DNA of 56,441 bases, taken from assembly GCA_944380275.1 (NCBI GenBank), contig CALWHB010000007.1, positions 1-56,441 on the forward strand. Reading direction: 5' to 3'. This DNA comes from an uncultured Christensenellaceae bacterium (GTDB lineage: Bacteria; Bacillota; Clostridia; Christensenellales; UBA3700). Position 1 is the stretch's first letter. Each line of letters starts with the position of its first letter. A program made the translations under genes and the position numbers. The notes under the pieces are model-generated. The model did not search any database and had not been told where the DNA came from. It saw only the letters and a list, made by a program, of their open reading frames with translations. Below are positions 8,935 through 17,772 of the stretch, in pieces.

Positions 8935-9918
8935 ATGATTAGATTAGGAATTTCAGGATACGGCAATCTCGGCAGAGGCGTTGAGGCGGCTGTGATGCAC
9001 AACCCCGACGTTGAACTCAAAGTGATTTTTACAAGACGCGACCCTGCGGCGATTAAACCGCTTACTAAAGGCGTAAAGGTGGATAAGGCTGAAAACGCGT
9101 CCGCTTATAAAGACGAAATAGACGTGCTTATACTGTGCGGCGGTTCGGCAACCGATTTGCCGGCGCAGACTCCTGAGTTTGCAAAGGATTTCAACGTCGT
9201 GGACAGCTTTGATACTCATGCGAATATTCCGCAGCATTTCGAAGAGGTGGACAAAAGTGCAAAAGCAAACGGAAAGCTGGCTCTTATCAGCTGCGGCTGG
9301 GACCCCGGCATGTTCTCTATAGCGCGTGTATATGCCGACAGCGTGCTGCCGGGAGGAGAAACCTATACCTTCTGGGGCAAAGGCGTAAGCCAGGGACACT
9401 CTGACGCAATAAGAAGAGTTAAAGGAGTTGTCGACGCAAGACAATATACCGTTCCCGTTCAGGCGGCACTCGATGCGGTAAGGAGCGGTTCAAATCCTGC
9501 GCTCAGCACAAGAGAAAAGCATACGAGAGAGTGTTACGTCGTCGCAGAAGAAGGTGCAGACAAAGCGCGCATTGAGAAAGAAATCAAAGAGATGCCCAAC
9601 TATTTTGCAGATTACGACACGACCGTGAACTTCATTTCGCAGGAAGAACTCGACGCAAAGCACAAGGGTATTCCTCACGGAGGTTTTGTCATAAGGAGCG
9701 GCAAGACCGGGGCTGAAAACGAGTACGACAACGTGATAGAGTATTCTCTTAAACTGGATTCAAATCCCGCGTTCACTTCAAGCGTCCTCGTAGCTTACGC
9801 GCGTGCCGTTGCACGCATGAATAAAGAGGGCAGGAGCGGTTGCGTAACCGTGCTGGATATTCCTCCCGCATACGTAAGCGCAAAGAGCGGAGAAGAACTC
9901 AGAAAGTCAATGCTGTAA
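8935..9918 (+). CDS. ddh: meso-Diaminopimelate D-dehydrogenase
   Basis: This enzyme makes meso-diaminopimelate from L-tetrahydrodipicolinate in one NADPH-dependent reductive amination, feeding lysine and peptidoglycan synthesis. The 327 residues begin with a Rossmann nucleotide-binding motif (GISGYGNLGRG), followed by FTRRDP, which suits NADPH. The substrate domain has DSFDTHANIPQHF, SCGWDPGMFS and QGHSDAIRR, all hallmarks of the Ddh family. The gene is monocistronic with its own promoter and a strong terminator. Confidence 0.93.
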   Translation: MIRLGISGYGNLGRGVEAAVMHNPDVELKVIFTRRDPAAIKPLTKGVKVDKAENASAYKDEIDVLILCGGSATDLPAQTPEFAKDFNVVDSFDTHANIPQHFEEVDKSAKANGKLALISCGWDPGMFSIARVYADSVLPGGETYTFWGKGVSQGHSDAIRRVKGVVDARQYTVPVQAALDAVRSGSNPALSTREKHTRECYVVAEEGADKARIEKEIKEMPNYFADYDTTVNFISQEELDAKHKGIPHGGFVIRSGKTGAENEYDNVIEYSLKLDSNPAFTSSVLVAYARAVARMNKEGRSGCVTVLDIPPAYVSAKSGEELRKSML

Positions 9919-9940
9919 ACTCAATACAGGTTATTTATTA

Positions 9941-9973
9941 AAAAGCTCCCCTTGAAACCAAGGGGAGCTTTTT
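9941..9973 (+). terminator. Terminator after ddh
   Basis: AAAAGCTCCCCTT pairs with AAGGGGAGCTTTT around GAAACC. The same stem sequence recurs in the terminator at 18460-18480. Confidence 0.92.
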
Positions 9974-10177
9974 ATGTGGCGACGGCATAAATCAGCCGCA
10001 TCAAGCCGGCTTGCGCGGCAAAACATTTTGTTCTTGAGCAACTAGCCGACGCAGAAAGTAAACTGCCGCGCATTGTGTTTTTGTGCCATTAAAAGCCACG
10101 TGGCTGCGACAACGGTTTGTCTGCATAGTTATTGACAGAGTTTTTAGTTTTTTCAAATAAAATAGCGCAGATAAGGA

Positions 10178-10194
10178 CTCTACTATGAGTAGAG
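10178..10194 (+). promoter_or_regulatory. Candidate operator of the XRE-SdpI gene
   Basis: CTCTACT-ATG-AGTAGAG is a perfect 7+3+7 inverted repeat about 85 bases before the regulator's start. It lies just after a loosely spaced TTGACA (10132-10137) and TAAAAT (10158-10163). Autoregulation by the HTH protein is a reasonable inference. The preceding 200 bases (9974-10177) hold nothing else recognisable. Confidence 0.5.
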
Positions 10195-10280
10195 AGGTTG
10201 TTTCGGCGGTCAGTATTGACAAATTCATGTATTGTTTATACAATTTTATTGACGAAAGCTGTCAGCAGGGAGAATACCTT

Positions 10281-11240
10281 ATGGACGTAATGAAAGAGAT
10301 AGGAGAGAAGATTGCGTCAAAGCGCAAAGAAAAAGGACTGACGCAGAAAGAACTTGCCGATATTCTGCACGTCAGCGACAAGAACGTAAGCAAATGGGAG
10401 TGCGGCAGAGGCGTGCCGGATATTTTTTATATGAAGATTCTCGCAGACGTTTTCGGGGTCAGCGTGGATTATTTCGTACAAGGAGAGGTAAAAGGAATAA
10501 AAGATTTAAACAGCGCAAAACGAACACGAGCAGGAAAAATTTCTTCTGTATTATTGCTTGTTTCCGCGCTTGTACCTCTGCTTGTAACCGTTTTTGCAAG
10601 GATGTTTCTGCCGTCCACCGTGCCTTGCCATTACGACGCTCACGGTGCGGTTACGAGGTGGGGAAGTTCAAAAGAACTGATTAGTATGGGCGCGTCGTAT
10701 TTCGGCATTATATTTATCGCTGCCATAGCGGTTTACTTTATTTTTTCGAGTACTAAAAACGCTGAAGTCAGGCAATGGACGGTCTGGCTGACTTTCGGGT
10801 GTTTTTTTGCAATGGCTGTTGCAATGACGGGTATAGAAACAGGCATAATCCTCAAAGATTACAGACTTTCTTCAGAGGCGGGATACGTCGCTGGAGATTA
10901 TTCGCGTTTTAACCAATTGTTTTCTGCAATAATATGTGCGGTATATGCGATTTTCGGCGCGCTTTGCGTGTTTGTGCCGCAGAATCCTTTGCTGGGGGTA
11001 AGAATACCGTACGCGTTCAAAGGCAAGAGCGAGTGGGCGTTTGTCAATGCTTTTGCCGGGATGAGTATGTATTTATCGTCTGTAATTATGCTTATCGTTG
11101 TCGGAGTCGCGGATTATCCGTCGTCTATGGCGTTGACGGTTTCAGCCTTATTCGTTCCTATAGTCGCAACTCTGATTGCCGTCTTTGTAAGCGTAGTTTT
11201 GCATAAACGGATAAAAGCGAAGGAAGAGAAATGCGATTAA
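10281..11240 (+). CDS. XRE regulator fused to SdpI/DUF1648 membrane domain
   Basis: A 319-residue membrane-bound regulator. Residues about 5-65 are an XRE helix-turn-helix (GEKIASKRKEKGLTQKELAD...VSDKNVSKWECGRGVPD). After a basic linker come about six membrane segments, starting with the SdpI/DUF1648 pattern (LPSTVPCHYDAHGAVTRWGS). In Bacillus, SdpI gives immunity to a killing peptide and passes the signal to a repressor. Here sensor and DNA-binding parts are on one chain, a common fusion in Firmicutes. The start at 10281 follows CAGGGAGAA; the frame is open further upstream but without a ribosome site. There is no toxin gene next to it. It ends 47 bases before the GH95 promoter. Confidence 0.85.
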   Translation: MDVMKEIGEKIASKRKEKGLTQKELADILHVSDKNVSKWECGRGVPDIFYMKILADVFGVSVDYFVQGEVKGIKDLNSAKRTRAGKISSVLLLVSALVPLLVTVFARMFLPSTVPCHYDAHGAVTRWGSSKELISMGASYFGIIFIAAIAVYFIFSSTKNAEVRQWTVWLTFGCFFAMAVAMTGIETGIILKDYRLSSEAGYVAGDYSRFNQLFSAIICAVYAIFGALCVFVPQNPLLGVRIPYAFKGKSEWAFVNAFAGMSMYLSSVIMLIVVGVADYPSSMALTVSALFVPIVATLIAVFVSVVLHKRIKAKEEKCD

Positions 11241-11286
11241 GTGCGTTTTATGGATTATACGCGCGCTTTTATGTATTTTTACGTCG

Positions 11287-11315
11287 TTGACACTCTATAC
11301 GCATTTTGTTAAAAT
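11287..11315 (+). promoter_or_regulatory. Promoter of the GH95-GH28 operon
   Basis: TTGACA and TAAAAT with an exact 17-base spacer, 20 bases before the ATG at 11336. Confidence 0.8.
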
Positions 11316-11335
11316 AAATGCGTGAGGGAAAGTTT

Positions 11336-14044
11336 ATGAAGTGGAAAAACAGATTTTTTACAATTTTAATAATTCTGATTACGGTTTTTGTTGCGGTCTT
11401 TGCCGCAGCGTGCAAAAAAGAAGAGGAAAAGGTTGAATCGTACAGCGGCGCGCTTTTTGTGAACGACGCAAAATCTTCTTTTTCGACCAGTTTCACTCAG
11501 ATGTCTGCCACGAGTAAAAATTCGAGCGCGCGCTGGCGCGACGGCATGGTTACCGGCAACGGCAAGCAAGGCGCGATAGTATCCGGTTCGCCTTACGACG
11601 ATACGATTATATTTCAGAACATACATTTTATTCTTCCCAATAAAAACCCCAGAGTCAATCCTGTGAGTTACTATGACCTTGACGAGGTAAGACAGGAGAT
11701 AATAAACAGAGGTATAGTTGACGACGACCAAGCTTATATGGACGTCTATTCTTTCCATGCAGGTGCTATATTGCGTATGACTCAGCAGGAGAAAGACACG
11801 ACTTCGTATATGAGATATACAGATTACGAAACCGCGCAGGTCGGCACGAGATATACCGATGAAAACGGGCAGTGGGACAGGGTTACTTTCACGTCGCAGG
11901 CAGACGACGTAACGATAACTCAGCTTACGGCGTCTTCGACGGGAGCGTTGCTTGACGTAACGCTTTCTTACGACAGTATCTCCACGATGGCGAATTTCGG
12001 CAAGACAGGCGACATCTATCCCAGCGAAACCGATATAAGATACAAAAAGACGGTGGACGCTGATGCAGAATATCTGGGCTTTGTCGCGCACTATCCGTCA
12101 TACGAGGGCAGCGAGCTGAAAGACGGCGGATATGCGACTGTCAGTTACATCTTCTGCGAAGGCGGTACGAGAGAAGTTACCGGCGTTGAAGGGATGAAAG
12201 AAGAGCAGTACGTTGCTGACGCCAATCCTGCGGTAAAAATCACGGGCGCGACAAAAATATATATAATTACAGCGTCTGACCGCACATACGAAATGGGCGC
12301 GTACGAAGATTTTGCCGCTCAGACGGAATACGCTCTCGAAACTCAGCTGAGAGCAAAAGTCAAGGCGGTCGCAGACAAATATACTGAGGACGGACAGTTC
12401 TTTTACAGCGATGCGCTCAAGGCTCATACCGATATATTCACTCCGCAATTCAATGCAGTGGAGTTTTCACTCGGAGCAGACATAAGCGTTTCCAATGACA
12501 GTCTTGTTTCGTACAAATTCAATAATACCGAAATTAATTCCACTCTTGCAGAAAGAGCTTACTATTCAGGCAGATACGCATACCTTTGCTGCGCCGGAAC
12601 CAGCACGAGCAGACTGTTCGGTATGTGGACGGGCGAGTGGGTACGCGACTGGGGAAGTAAGTATACGATGGATGCCAACGTCAATCTTCAGACATCGTCT
12701 ATGAATACGGGCAATATTTCAAGCGCGCCCGTCGGATACGTCTATTTCATACTCAGGCAGGTTGACGACTGGATGGACAATGCCTATTCGTCGCACGGTT
12801 ACGAGGACGCTTTGCAGGCTCCCGTAAACAGTGACGGCGACAGGGCGATTCTGACAGAAAGTTGCTATCCTTATCCTTTCAGATACTGGAACGCGGGGAC
12901 CAGCTGGATGCTGCAACCGCTTTACGAAACTCTGCAATGTTACGGAGATATGCGTATTCCGCTTTCAGACGAATTCAGTTTGGAGGACGCGAGTGCCGCT
13001 CTCTCTATGACCAACGTTCCGTTGACTGAAGAGAAAATATCAGAGATAAAGCAAAGAGGCTATCTTGATTTGAGGAGCGAAATTCTTTTGCCGCTCCTGC
13101 TCAAGGCTGCAAATTACTGGGACCAGCTTATGGTGCCTGAATATTATACAGACGCAAACGGAGATATTCATTACACGGAAGGCAAAACGAGTCTTGAAGA
13201 AGGCGAAAGCTATTGTATTATTCCTTCTTATTCTCCCGAAAACAACCCTGCGAATTTCTCATATCCTGCGTGCGCAAATGCGGCGATAGACATTGCGGCT
13301 TGCAGGAGCAATCTCGAAATGCTCATAGAGATATGGCGTTCGGTCGACCCGTCCGCCGACGTAAGCAAATGGGAAAGTCTTATGGCAAAGATTCCGCCGT
13401 ATCTGTACGATTCCACGGGTGCGGTAAAAGAGTGGGCTGCAAACCAGTTCAAAGAGAACAATACTCACAGACACCTCAGCCATCTCTATATGGTGTGGCC
13501 GCTTTTCGAAACGCAGGAAGACGAGGCGTTAAAACAAGCTGCTATTCAGGCGATAGAAAACAGAGCGAGCGAGAACGAGGCGAGCCACGCTCTTATCCAC
13601 CGGTCGCTTATTGCGGCAAGACTCAAGGACCGCGATAGTCTGACAGAGGCAATGAAAGGTCTTATGAACAATAAGATTTATTACAAGTCGCTTATGACCA
13701 ACCATCATACCGATAAGAGCAGCGCATACTGCACCGACTTTGCCATAGGTTATCTGGGTATGATAAACGAGGCTCTTGTATATTCAAATACGGAAAAAGT
13801 GGAAATTCTGCCTGCATTGCCGACGAGCGGTTTCGACGCGGGATATATAAAAGGATTAAGGCTGAGGACGCGCGCGCAGATTGAAAACCTGAGCTGGTCG
13901 CTCACCGAAGGCAAAGCGAGCGTAACCGTCGTAAGCGATATTGACCAGACTCTTGAAATTTCCTGCGGATTGTCCTCTCAGAGTAAGACGGTACAGGTGA
14001 AAGCAGGCGAAAAAGTTACCGTTGATTTTGATATTAAAGGTTAA
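11336..14044 (+). CDS. GH95 alpha-fucosidase-type lipoprotein
   Basis: A 902-residue surface lipoprotein (lipobox FAAAC, Cys26) of GH95, a family of inverting 1,2-alpha-L-fucosidases and related galactosidases. The N-terminal beta-domain has WRDGMVTGNGKQGAIV. The (alpha/alpha)6 barrel contains KYTMDANVN, IPSYSPENNP with the likely catalytic acid Glu635, THRHLSHLY, and HTDKSSAYCTDF near the C-terminal side. In the characterised Bifidobacterium enzyme the water is held by two Asn in an N-x-N motif; here the first is Asp446 (D-A-N448), so specificity may differ. The start at ATG 11336 is chosen because GAGGGA precedes it and it begins the signal peptide. It is co-transcribed with the GH28 gene 53 bases downstream. 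Confidence 0.87.
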   Translation: MKWKNRFFTILIILITVFVAVFAAACKKEEEKVESYSGALFVNDAKSSFSTSFTQMSATSKNSSARWRDGMVTGNGKQGAIVSGSPYDDTIIFQNIHFILPNKNPRVNPVSYYDLDEVRQEIINRGIVDDDQAYMDVYSFHAGAILRMTQQEKDTTSYMRYTDYETAQVGTRYTDENGQWDRVTFTSQADDVTITQLTASSTGALLDVTLSYDSISTMANFGKTGDIYPSETDIRYKKTVDADAEYLGFVAHYPSYEGSELKDGGYATVSYIFCEGGTREVTGVEGMKEEQYVADANPAVKITGATKIYIITASDRTYEMGAYEDFAAQTEYALETQLRAKVKAVADKYTEDGQFFYSDALKAHTDIFTPQFNAVEFSLGADISVSNDSLVSYKFNNTEINSTLAERAYYSGRYAYLCCAGTSTSRLFGMWTGEWVRDWGSKYTMDANVNLQTSSMNTGNISSAPVGYVYFILRQVDDWMDNAYSSHGYEDALQAPVNSDGDRAILTESCYPYPFRYWNAGTSWMLQPLYETLQCYGDMRIPLSDEFSLEDASAALSMTNVPLTEEKISEIKQRGYLDLRSEILLPLLLKAANYWDQLMVPEYYTDANGDIHYTEGKTSLEEGESYCIIPSYSPENNPANFSYPACANAAIDIAACRSNLEMLIEIWRSVDPSADVSKWESLMAKIPPYLYDSTGAVKEWAANQFKENNTHRHLSHLYMVWPLFETQEDEALKQAAIQAIENRASENEASHALIHRSLIAARLKDRDSLTEAMKGLMNNKIYYKSLMTNHHTDKSSAYCTDFAIGYLGMINEALVYSNTEKVEILPALPTSGFDAGYIKGLRLRTRAQIENLSWSLTEGKASVTVVSDIDQTLEISCGLSSQSKTVQVKAGEKVTVDFDIKG

Positions 14045-14097
14045 AGCCGACGAGTTCAGGATAGAAACAAAAACGTTTAAATGGATAAGGGCAGATT

Positions 14098-15699
14098 GTG
14101 AAAAAAATTAAAATCGTTGCAGTAGCAGTGACGGCTGTACTGACATTTTCGATATTGTTTGTCGCATGCAACGGTAAAGACGAAGTTCCCGTGGCAAAGA
14201 ACTATTATCTTAACGACGGCGACGGAGCGCACGTCGCAAACGTGCCGTATGACGAATATCTCGACGATACTCAGCCTGAATTTTCGGATAAAACAGTTAT
14301 CGATGTGAGAGATTACGGCGCGTCGCCGCAAAAGAGCGCGCAGGAAAATACGCTTGCGATAAATAACGCTATGCAAAAGGCGGGCGAAAGCGGCGCGGTC
14401 GTGAAAGTGGACGGCGGAGTTTACAGTACAGGTACTGTGTATATAAAAAGCGGAGTAACGCTTTATATTGCCGCGGACAGCGCGCTTAAACTTCCTGATT
14501 ACGACGATTACGACGCTGAAGAGAAACGCGGCTTGCTGAACGGTGCGCTTATAAGAGCAGAAGACGTTGACGGCTGGAGAATAACCGGTCCCGGAAAACT
14601 GGACGGAAACGGAACGGATTATACTCTCGAATCCGAAAATCCCACAAAAAACCTGCCTCTTCAGACATTTAATCTCAAAGAAAAGGTACTCTCTTACCGT
14701 GAAAGACTTAGAAACCGCAAGAGCGAAGAGTTTGGATGCAACATTGTCTATGCACGCGACTGCAAGAACGTCAGGATAGACAACGTCGTTATTTACGAGC
14801 CTTCGACGTGGACGGTAAAATTAGAGCTTTGCGAGGGAGTGCAGATTACAGATACGGTGATTGACAACAATATTTACGTCGCAAACAGCGACGGTATCGA
14901 CGTCTGCGGCAGCAGCGACGTGCTTATAGAGCATTGTTTCATAGCGACGGGCGACGACGGAGTGGTTCTCAAATCCAATGTAGGAGAAATAGAAAACGTA
15001 ACGGTTGCGGATTGCGAGATAATGTCGCTTGCCAACAACTTCAAGATAGGAACCGAAACGGGATACGACGTGAAAAACGTAACGGTAAAGGATTGCTATT
15101 TCTTTACTGCGGAGATTGCGGGAGGATATTCAGGAATAGCGATTGAATCTGCGGACGGAGCAAATATTTCAGACGTTACGGTAAACAATGTGGTCATGAA
15201 TAACGTTACGTCTGCGATATTGATATGGCTGGGGTGCCGCCTCGACAAAGGCAACGGCAGCGACGGCACTGTGGGGAGCATAGACGGCATATCCATAAGC
15301 AACGTTCATGCGGACAACGTGGATATTGCAAGCGCGATTGTCGGGTGCGATTACAACGGAAAAGTTTATCCTGTCAGGAACGTTTCGCTTGACAATATCA
15401 ATATAAAATACAGAGATTGCGCAGAGTCGCTCAATATTTATAACGGAAACGACGTCAAACATGCCAATATGAACGGTTATCCCGAAATTACGAGGGTGTC
15501 GCATCTTTATTTTCTTTCGCATGAAATGAGCGAATATTACGATATGCCGGTTTACGGGCTTTATCTGTATACCGTCGAAAACGTGAAGGCTACAAGATTC
15601 AACGTTACGCCGAGGAGCGGCAATACAAGACCTGCGACAAATGCCGGTATTTACGATTCCCGCGACAGGATAACCGATTCGGTCGTATCGTCATCTTAA
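14098..15699 (+). CDS. GH28-like polygalacturonase-fold lipoprotein
   Basis: A 533-residue lipoprotein starting at GTG 14098 (lipobox FVAC, Cys24). The body is a right-handed beta-helix of the GH28 type: DVRDYGASPQKSAQENTLAI at the start, NSDGIDVCGSSDV with Asp265, and ATGDDGVVLKS with Asp286 and Asp287 as the general-acid and base aspartates. The usual GHG and RIK motifs are not found; NNFKIGTETG stands in their place, as in bacterial exo-acting members. The substrate could be homogalacturonan, rhamnogalacturonan or another uronide. It lies in one operon with GH95, which suggests joint attack on a fucosylated pectic or other branched glycan. No clear terminator follows. Confidence 0.83.
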   Translation: MKKIKIVAVAVTAVLTFSILFVACNGKDEVPVAKNYYLNDGDGAHVANVPYDEYLDDTQPEFSDKTVIDVRDYGASPQKSAQENTLAINNAMQKAGESGAVVKVDGGVYSTGTVYIKSGVTLYIAADSALKLPDYDDYDAEEKRGLLNGALIRAEDVDGWRITGPGKLDGNGTDYTLESENPTKNLPLQTFNLKEKVLSYRERLRNRKSEEFGCNIVYARDCKNVRIDNVVIYEPSTWTVKLELCEGVQITDTVIDNNIYVANSDGIDVCGSSDVLIEHCFIATGDDGVVLKSNVGEIENVTVADCEIMSLANNFKIGTETGYDVKNVTVKDCYFFTAEIAGGYSGIAIESADGANISDVTVNNVVMNNVTSAILIWLGCRLDKGNGSDGTVGSIDGISISNVHADNVDIASAIVGCDYNGKVYPVRNVSLDNINIKYRDCAESLNIYNGNDVKHANMNGYPEITRVSHLYFLSHEMSEYYDMPVYGLYLYTVENVKATRFNVTPRSGNTRPATNAGIYDSRDRITDSVVSSS

Positions 15700-15758
15700 A
15701 ACGTATGTGTCAGGGTTTTGAGTTGACGGACGCATAAGGATAAACAATTCCAAACGGA

Positions 15759-15788
15759 TTGACATCAGAGTGCGTTTGGTGATACATT
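15759..15788 (+). promoter_or_regulatory. Promoter of guaA
   Basis: TTGACA and TACATT with an 18-base spacer (ATACAT at 17), 30 bases before the ATG. No guanine riboswitch fold is apparent in the short leader. Confidence 0.6.
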
Positions 15789-15818
15789 TATTACAGAAAA
15801 ACCAAGGAGAAACACTAT

Positions 15819-17096
15819 ATGAAACAAGATATGATAGTTATCCTCGACCTGGGCAGCGAAAACAACTCTGCGCTTGCGAGAGAAATCCGCGCTCTGGGCG
15901 TTTACAGCGAAATTCATCCGCACGACATAACCGCAAAACAGCTTGCGGCTCTTCCCAACGTAAAGGGCGTTATACTCAACGGCGGACCCAACAACGTGAT
16001 AGACGGCGTCAGAATAGACGTTGCGGACGACGTTTACAATTCCGGTTATCCCGTCGTCGCGCTCAATCACGACACAAAGAAGTGCGCATCTGTTAAAGAG
16101 AGCGACCTCAAATCGTTTGTGTTCGACAAGTGTGGCTGCGAGGCAAACTGGAATATGCAGAATTTCATCGACGACCAGGTAGAACTCCTCAAAAAGCAGA
16201 TAGGCGACAAAAAAGTACTTCTCGCGCTTTCCGGCGGCGTTGACAGCTCCGTCGTTGCTGCGCTCCTCATCAAAGCGATAGGAAAGCAGCTGGTCTGCGT
16301 TCACGTAAATCACGGTCTGCTCAGAAAGGGCGAGCCAGAACAGGTCGTCAAAGTGTTCAGAGAAGAACTGGGTGCTACCCTTATTTATTCTGACAGCGTG
16401 GACAGATTCCTCGACAAACTTGCGGGAGTGGATGACCCCGAAAAGAAGAGAAAGATTATCGGCGCGGAATTTATAAGAGTATTTGAAGAAGAGGCAAGAA
16501 AACTCGACGGCATAGATTTCCTTGCTCAGGGTACTATATATCCCGACATCGTAGAGAGCGGAACGAAAACAAACAAAATCGTCAAATCGCATCACAACGT
16601 CGGAGGACTTCCCGATGACCTCAAATTCGAGCTTGTAGAACCGCTGAAGTATCTGTTTAAAGACGAGGTACGCGCGTGCGGCAAAGCACTGGGACTTCCC
16701 GACGATATGGTATACCGTCAGCCGTTCCCCGGCCCCGGACTGGGTGTAAGATGCCTTGGCGCGATTACAAGGGACAGACTTGAGGCGGTAAGAGAATCTG
16801 ACGCTATTCTCAGAGAAGAATTTGCAAAAGCCGGTCTTCAGGGCAAGGTATGGCAGTATTTTACCCTTATTCCGGACGTCAAATCCGTAGGAGTAAGAGA
16901 TAACGCGCGTTCTTTCGAGTGGCCGGTAATTATCCGCGCCGTAAATACCGTGGACGCTATGACTGCGACGATAGAACACGTCGACTGGGCTGTCCTTGAC
17001 AGGATTGTCGCAAGGATTATCACAGAAGTCAAAGGCGTCAACCGTGTATGTTTCGATATGACTCCAAAGCCGACCGGAACAATCGAGTGGGAATAA
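15819..17096 (+). CDS. guaA: GMP synthase with degenerate glutamine amidotransferase domain
   Basis: It converts XMP to GMP with ATP. At 425 residues it is about 90-100 shorter than usual GuaA. The ATP-pyrophosphatase domain is intact (LALSGGVDSSVVAALL at about 135-150), as is the dimerisation domain (YRQPFPGPGLGVRCLG, and the C-terminus KPTGTIEWE). The N-terminal class I amidotransferase domain keeps only its first 80 or so residues (VILNGGPNNV is the remnant of the usual SGGP loop). At the place of the nucleophile elbow GICYG it reads PVVALNHDTKK, and it then jumps to the domain end (SFVFDKCGCEANWNMQNFIDD). The catalytic Cys, His and Glu are therefore all absent. The enzyme should depend on free ammonia or a separate glutaminase. 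The reading frame is otherwise clean and well conserved, so this is a functional reduction rather than decay. Confidence 0.93.
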   Translation: MKQDMIVILDLGSENNSALAREIRALGVYSEIHPHDITAKQLAALPNVKGVILNGGPNNVIDGVRIDVADDVYNSGYPVVALNHDTKKCASVKESDLKSFVFDKCGCEANWNMQNFIDDQVELLKKQIGDKKVLLALSGGVDSSVVAALLIKAIGKQLVCVHVNHGLLRKGEPEQVVKVFREELGATLIYSDSVDRFLDKLAGVDDPEKKRKIIGAEFIRVFEEEARKLDGIDFLAQGTIYPDIVESGTKTNKIVKSHHNVGGLPDDLKFELVEPLKYLFKDEVRACGKALGLPDDMVYRQPFPGPGLGVRCLGAITRDRLEAVRESDAILREEFAKAGLQGKVWQYFTLIPDVKSVGVRDNARSFEWPVIIRAVNTVDAMTATIEHVDWAVLDRIVARIITEVKGVNRVCFDMTPKPTGTIEWE

Positions 17097-17105
17097 TGCG
17101 TTTAT

Positions 17106-17582
17106 ATGAGACGTAAAGACAGAGAAATAAAGGACTTCCGCGAAATTGCGGAGGTCCTTAATAAATGCGAAGTTTGCAGAATCGCTCTGAACGACGACGG
17201 CTATCCTTATATCGTTCCCCTTAGTTTTGCCGTCGGGGAAACGAAGGGTAAAACAGTTCTTTATTTTCACAGCGCGACTGAAGGGAAAAAGACGGAATTG
17301 ATAAAAAAAGACAGCCGTGCGGCGTTTGAGGCGGATTGCTCTAACAGGCTCTTCTTTGACGAGGAAAAAGGAAACTGTACGACTGAGTACGAAAGCGTAA
17401 CAGGGAAGGGAAAAATCTGTTTTGTGGACGACGAAAGCGAAAAAATCGCCGCGCTCAAGGCAATTATGAGGCATTACGGCAGAGAGGACTTTGCTTTTAA
17501 CTTCGCTTTGTTGCCTTATACCGCAGTTCTCAGACTTGAGGTGGAGAGCATCAGCGGTAAGAGAAATATGAAAAGAGGATGA
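17106..17582 (+). CDS. Nim-like pyridoxamine 5'-phosphate oxidase family protein
   Basis: A 158-residue split-barrel flavin-binding protein of the NimA/pyridoxamine-phosphate-oxidase-like group. Visible features are MRRKDREIKD at the start, EVCRIALNDDGYPYIVPLSF for the first barrel strands, LYFHSATEGKK, and YESVTGKGKICFVDD. Such proteins bind FMN or haem, and some reduce nitroimidazoles; the natural substrate is unknown. The gene follows guaA after 9 bases with only a weak ribosome site, so it is probably translated from the guaA mRNA. Confidence 0.82.
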   Translation: MRRKDREIKDFREIAEVLNKCEVCRIALNDDGYPYIVPLSFAVGETKGKTVLYFHSATEGKKTELIKKDSRAAFEADCSNRLFFDEEKGNCTTEYESVTGKGKICFVDDESEKIAALKAIMRHYGREDFAFNFALLPYTAVLRLEVESISGKRNMKRG

Positions 17583-17668
17583 GTTGCGCGTTAAAGTAGT
17601 TTAATCAAATATTAGCAAAATTACCGTACACATTGTAAATTAAGACTCTAAAGTCGGATAATTGTCCG

Positions 17669-17697
17669 TTGACAATACCGTTGCGTAATGGTAAAAT
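17669..17697 (+). promoter_or_regulatory. Promoter upstream of small membrane protein
   Basis: TTGACA and TAAAAT with an exact 17-base spacer. The start of transcription is expected near 17704. Confidence 0.75.
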
Positions 17698-17709
17698 ATA
17701 TTCGTAGGT

Positions 17710-17749
17710 TTGAGATGGTGTGCCATAATTGCGCCATCTCAATTTTTTT
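17710..17749 (+). terminator. Attenuator-like terminator in the 17773 leader
   Basis: TTGAGATGG pairs with CCATCTCAA around a loop of 15 bases and is followed by seven T. It lies between the promoter at 17669-17697 and the ribosome site of the next gene, so a transcript would end after about 45 bases unless read-through is induced. Confidence 0.75.
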
Positions 17750-17772
17750 AGAACCGTTAAGGAGGTTGTATT

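Noticed and set aside
15700..15818. Guanine or purine riboswitch before guaA
   Set aside because: The leader from the promoter to the ATG is only about 25 bases, too short for the aptamer and with no fitting core.
15765..17474. 569-residue reading frame on the minus strand across guaA
   Set aside because: It is antisense to the clearly coding guaA and Nim-like genes, has no ribosome site and no recognisable domain. Long antisense frames are common here because of codon bias.
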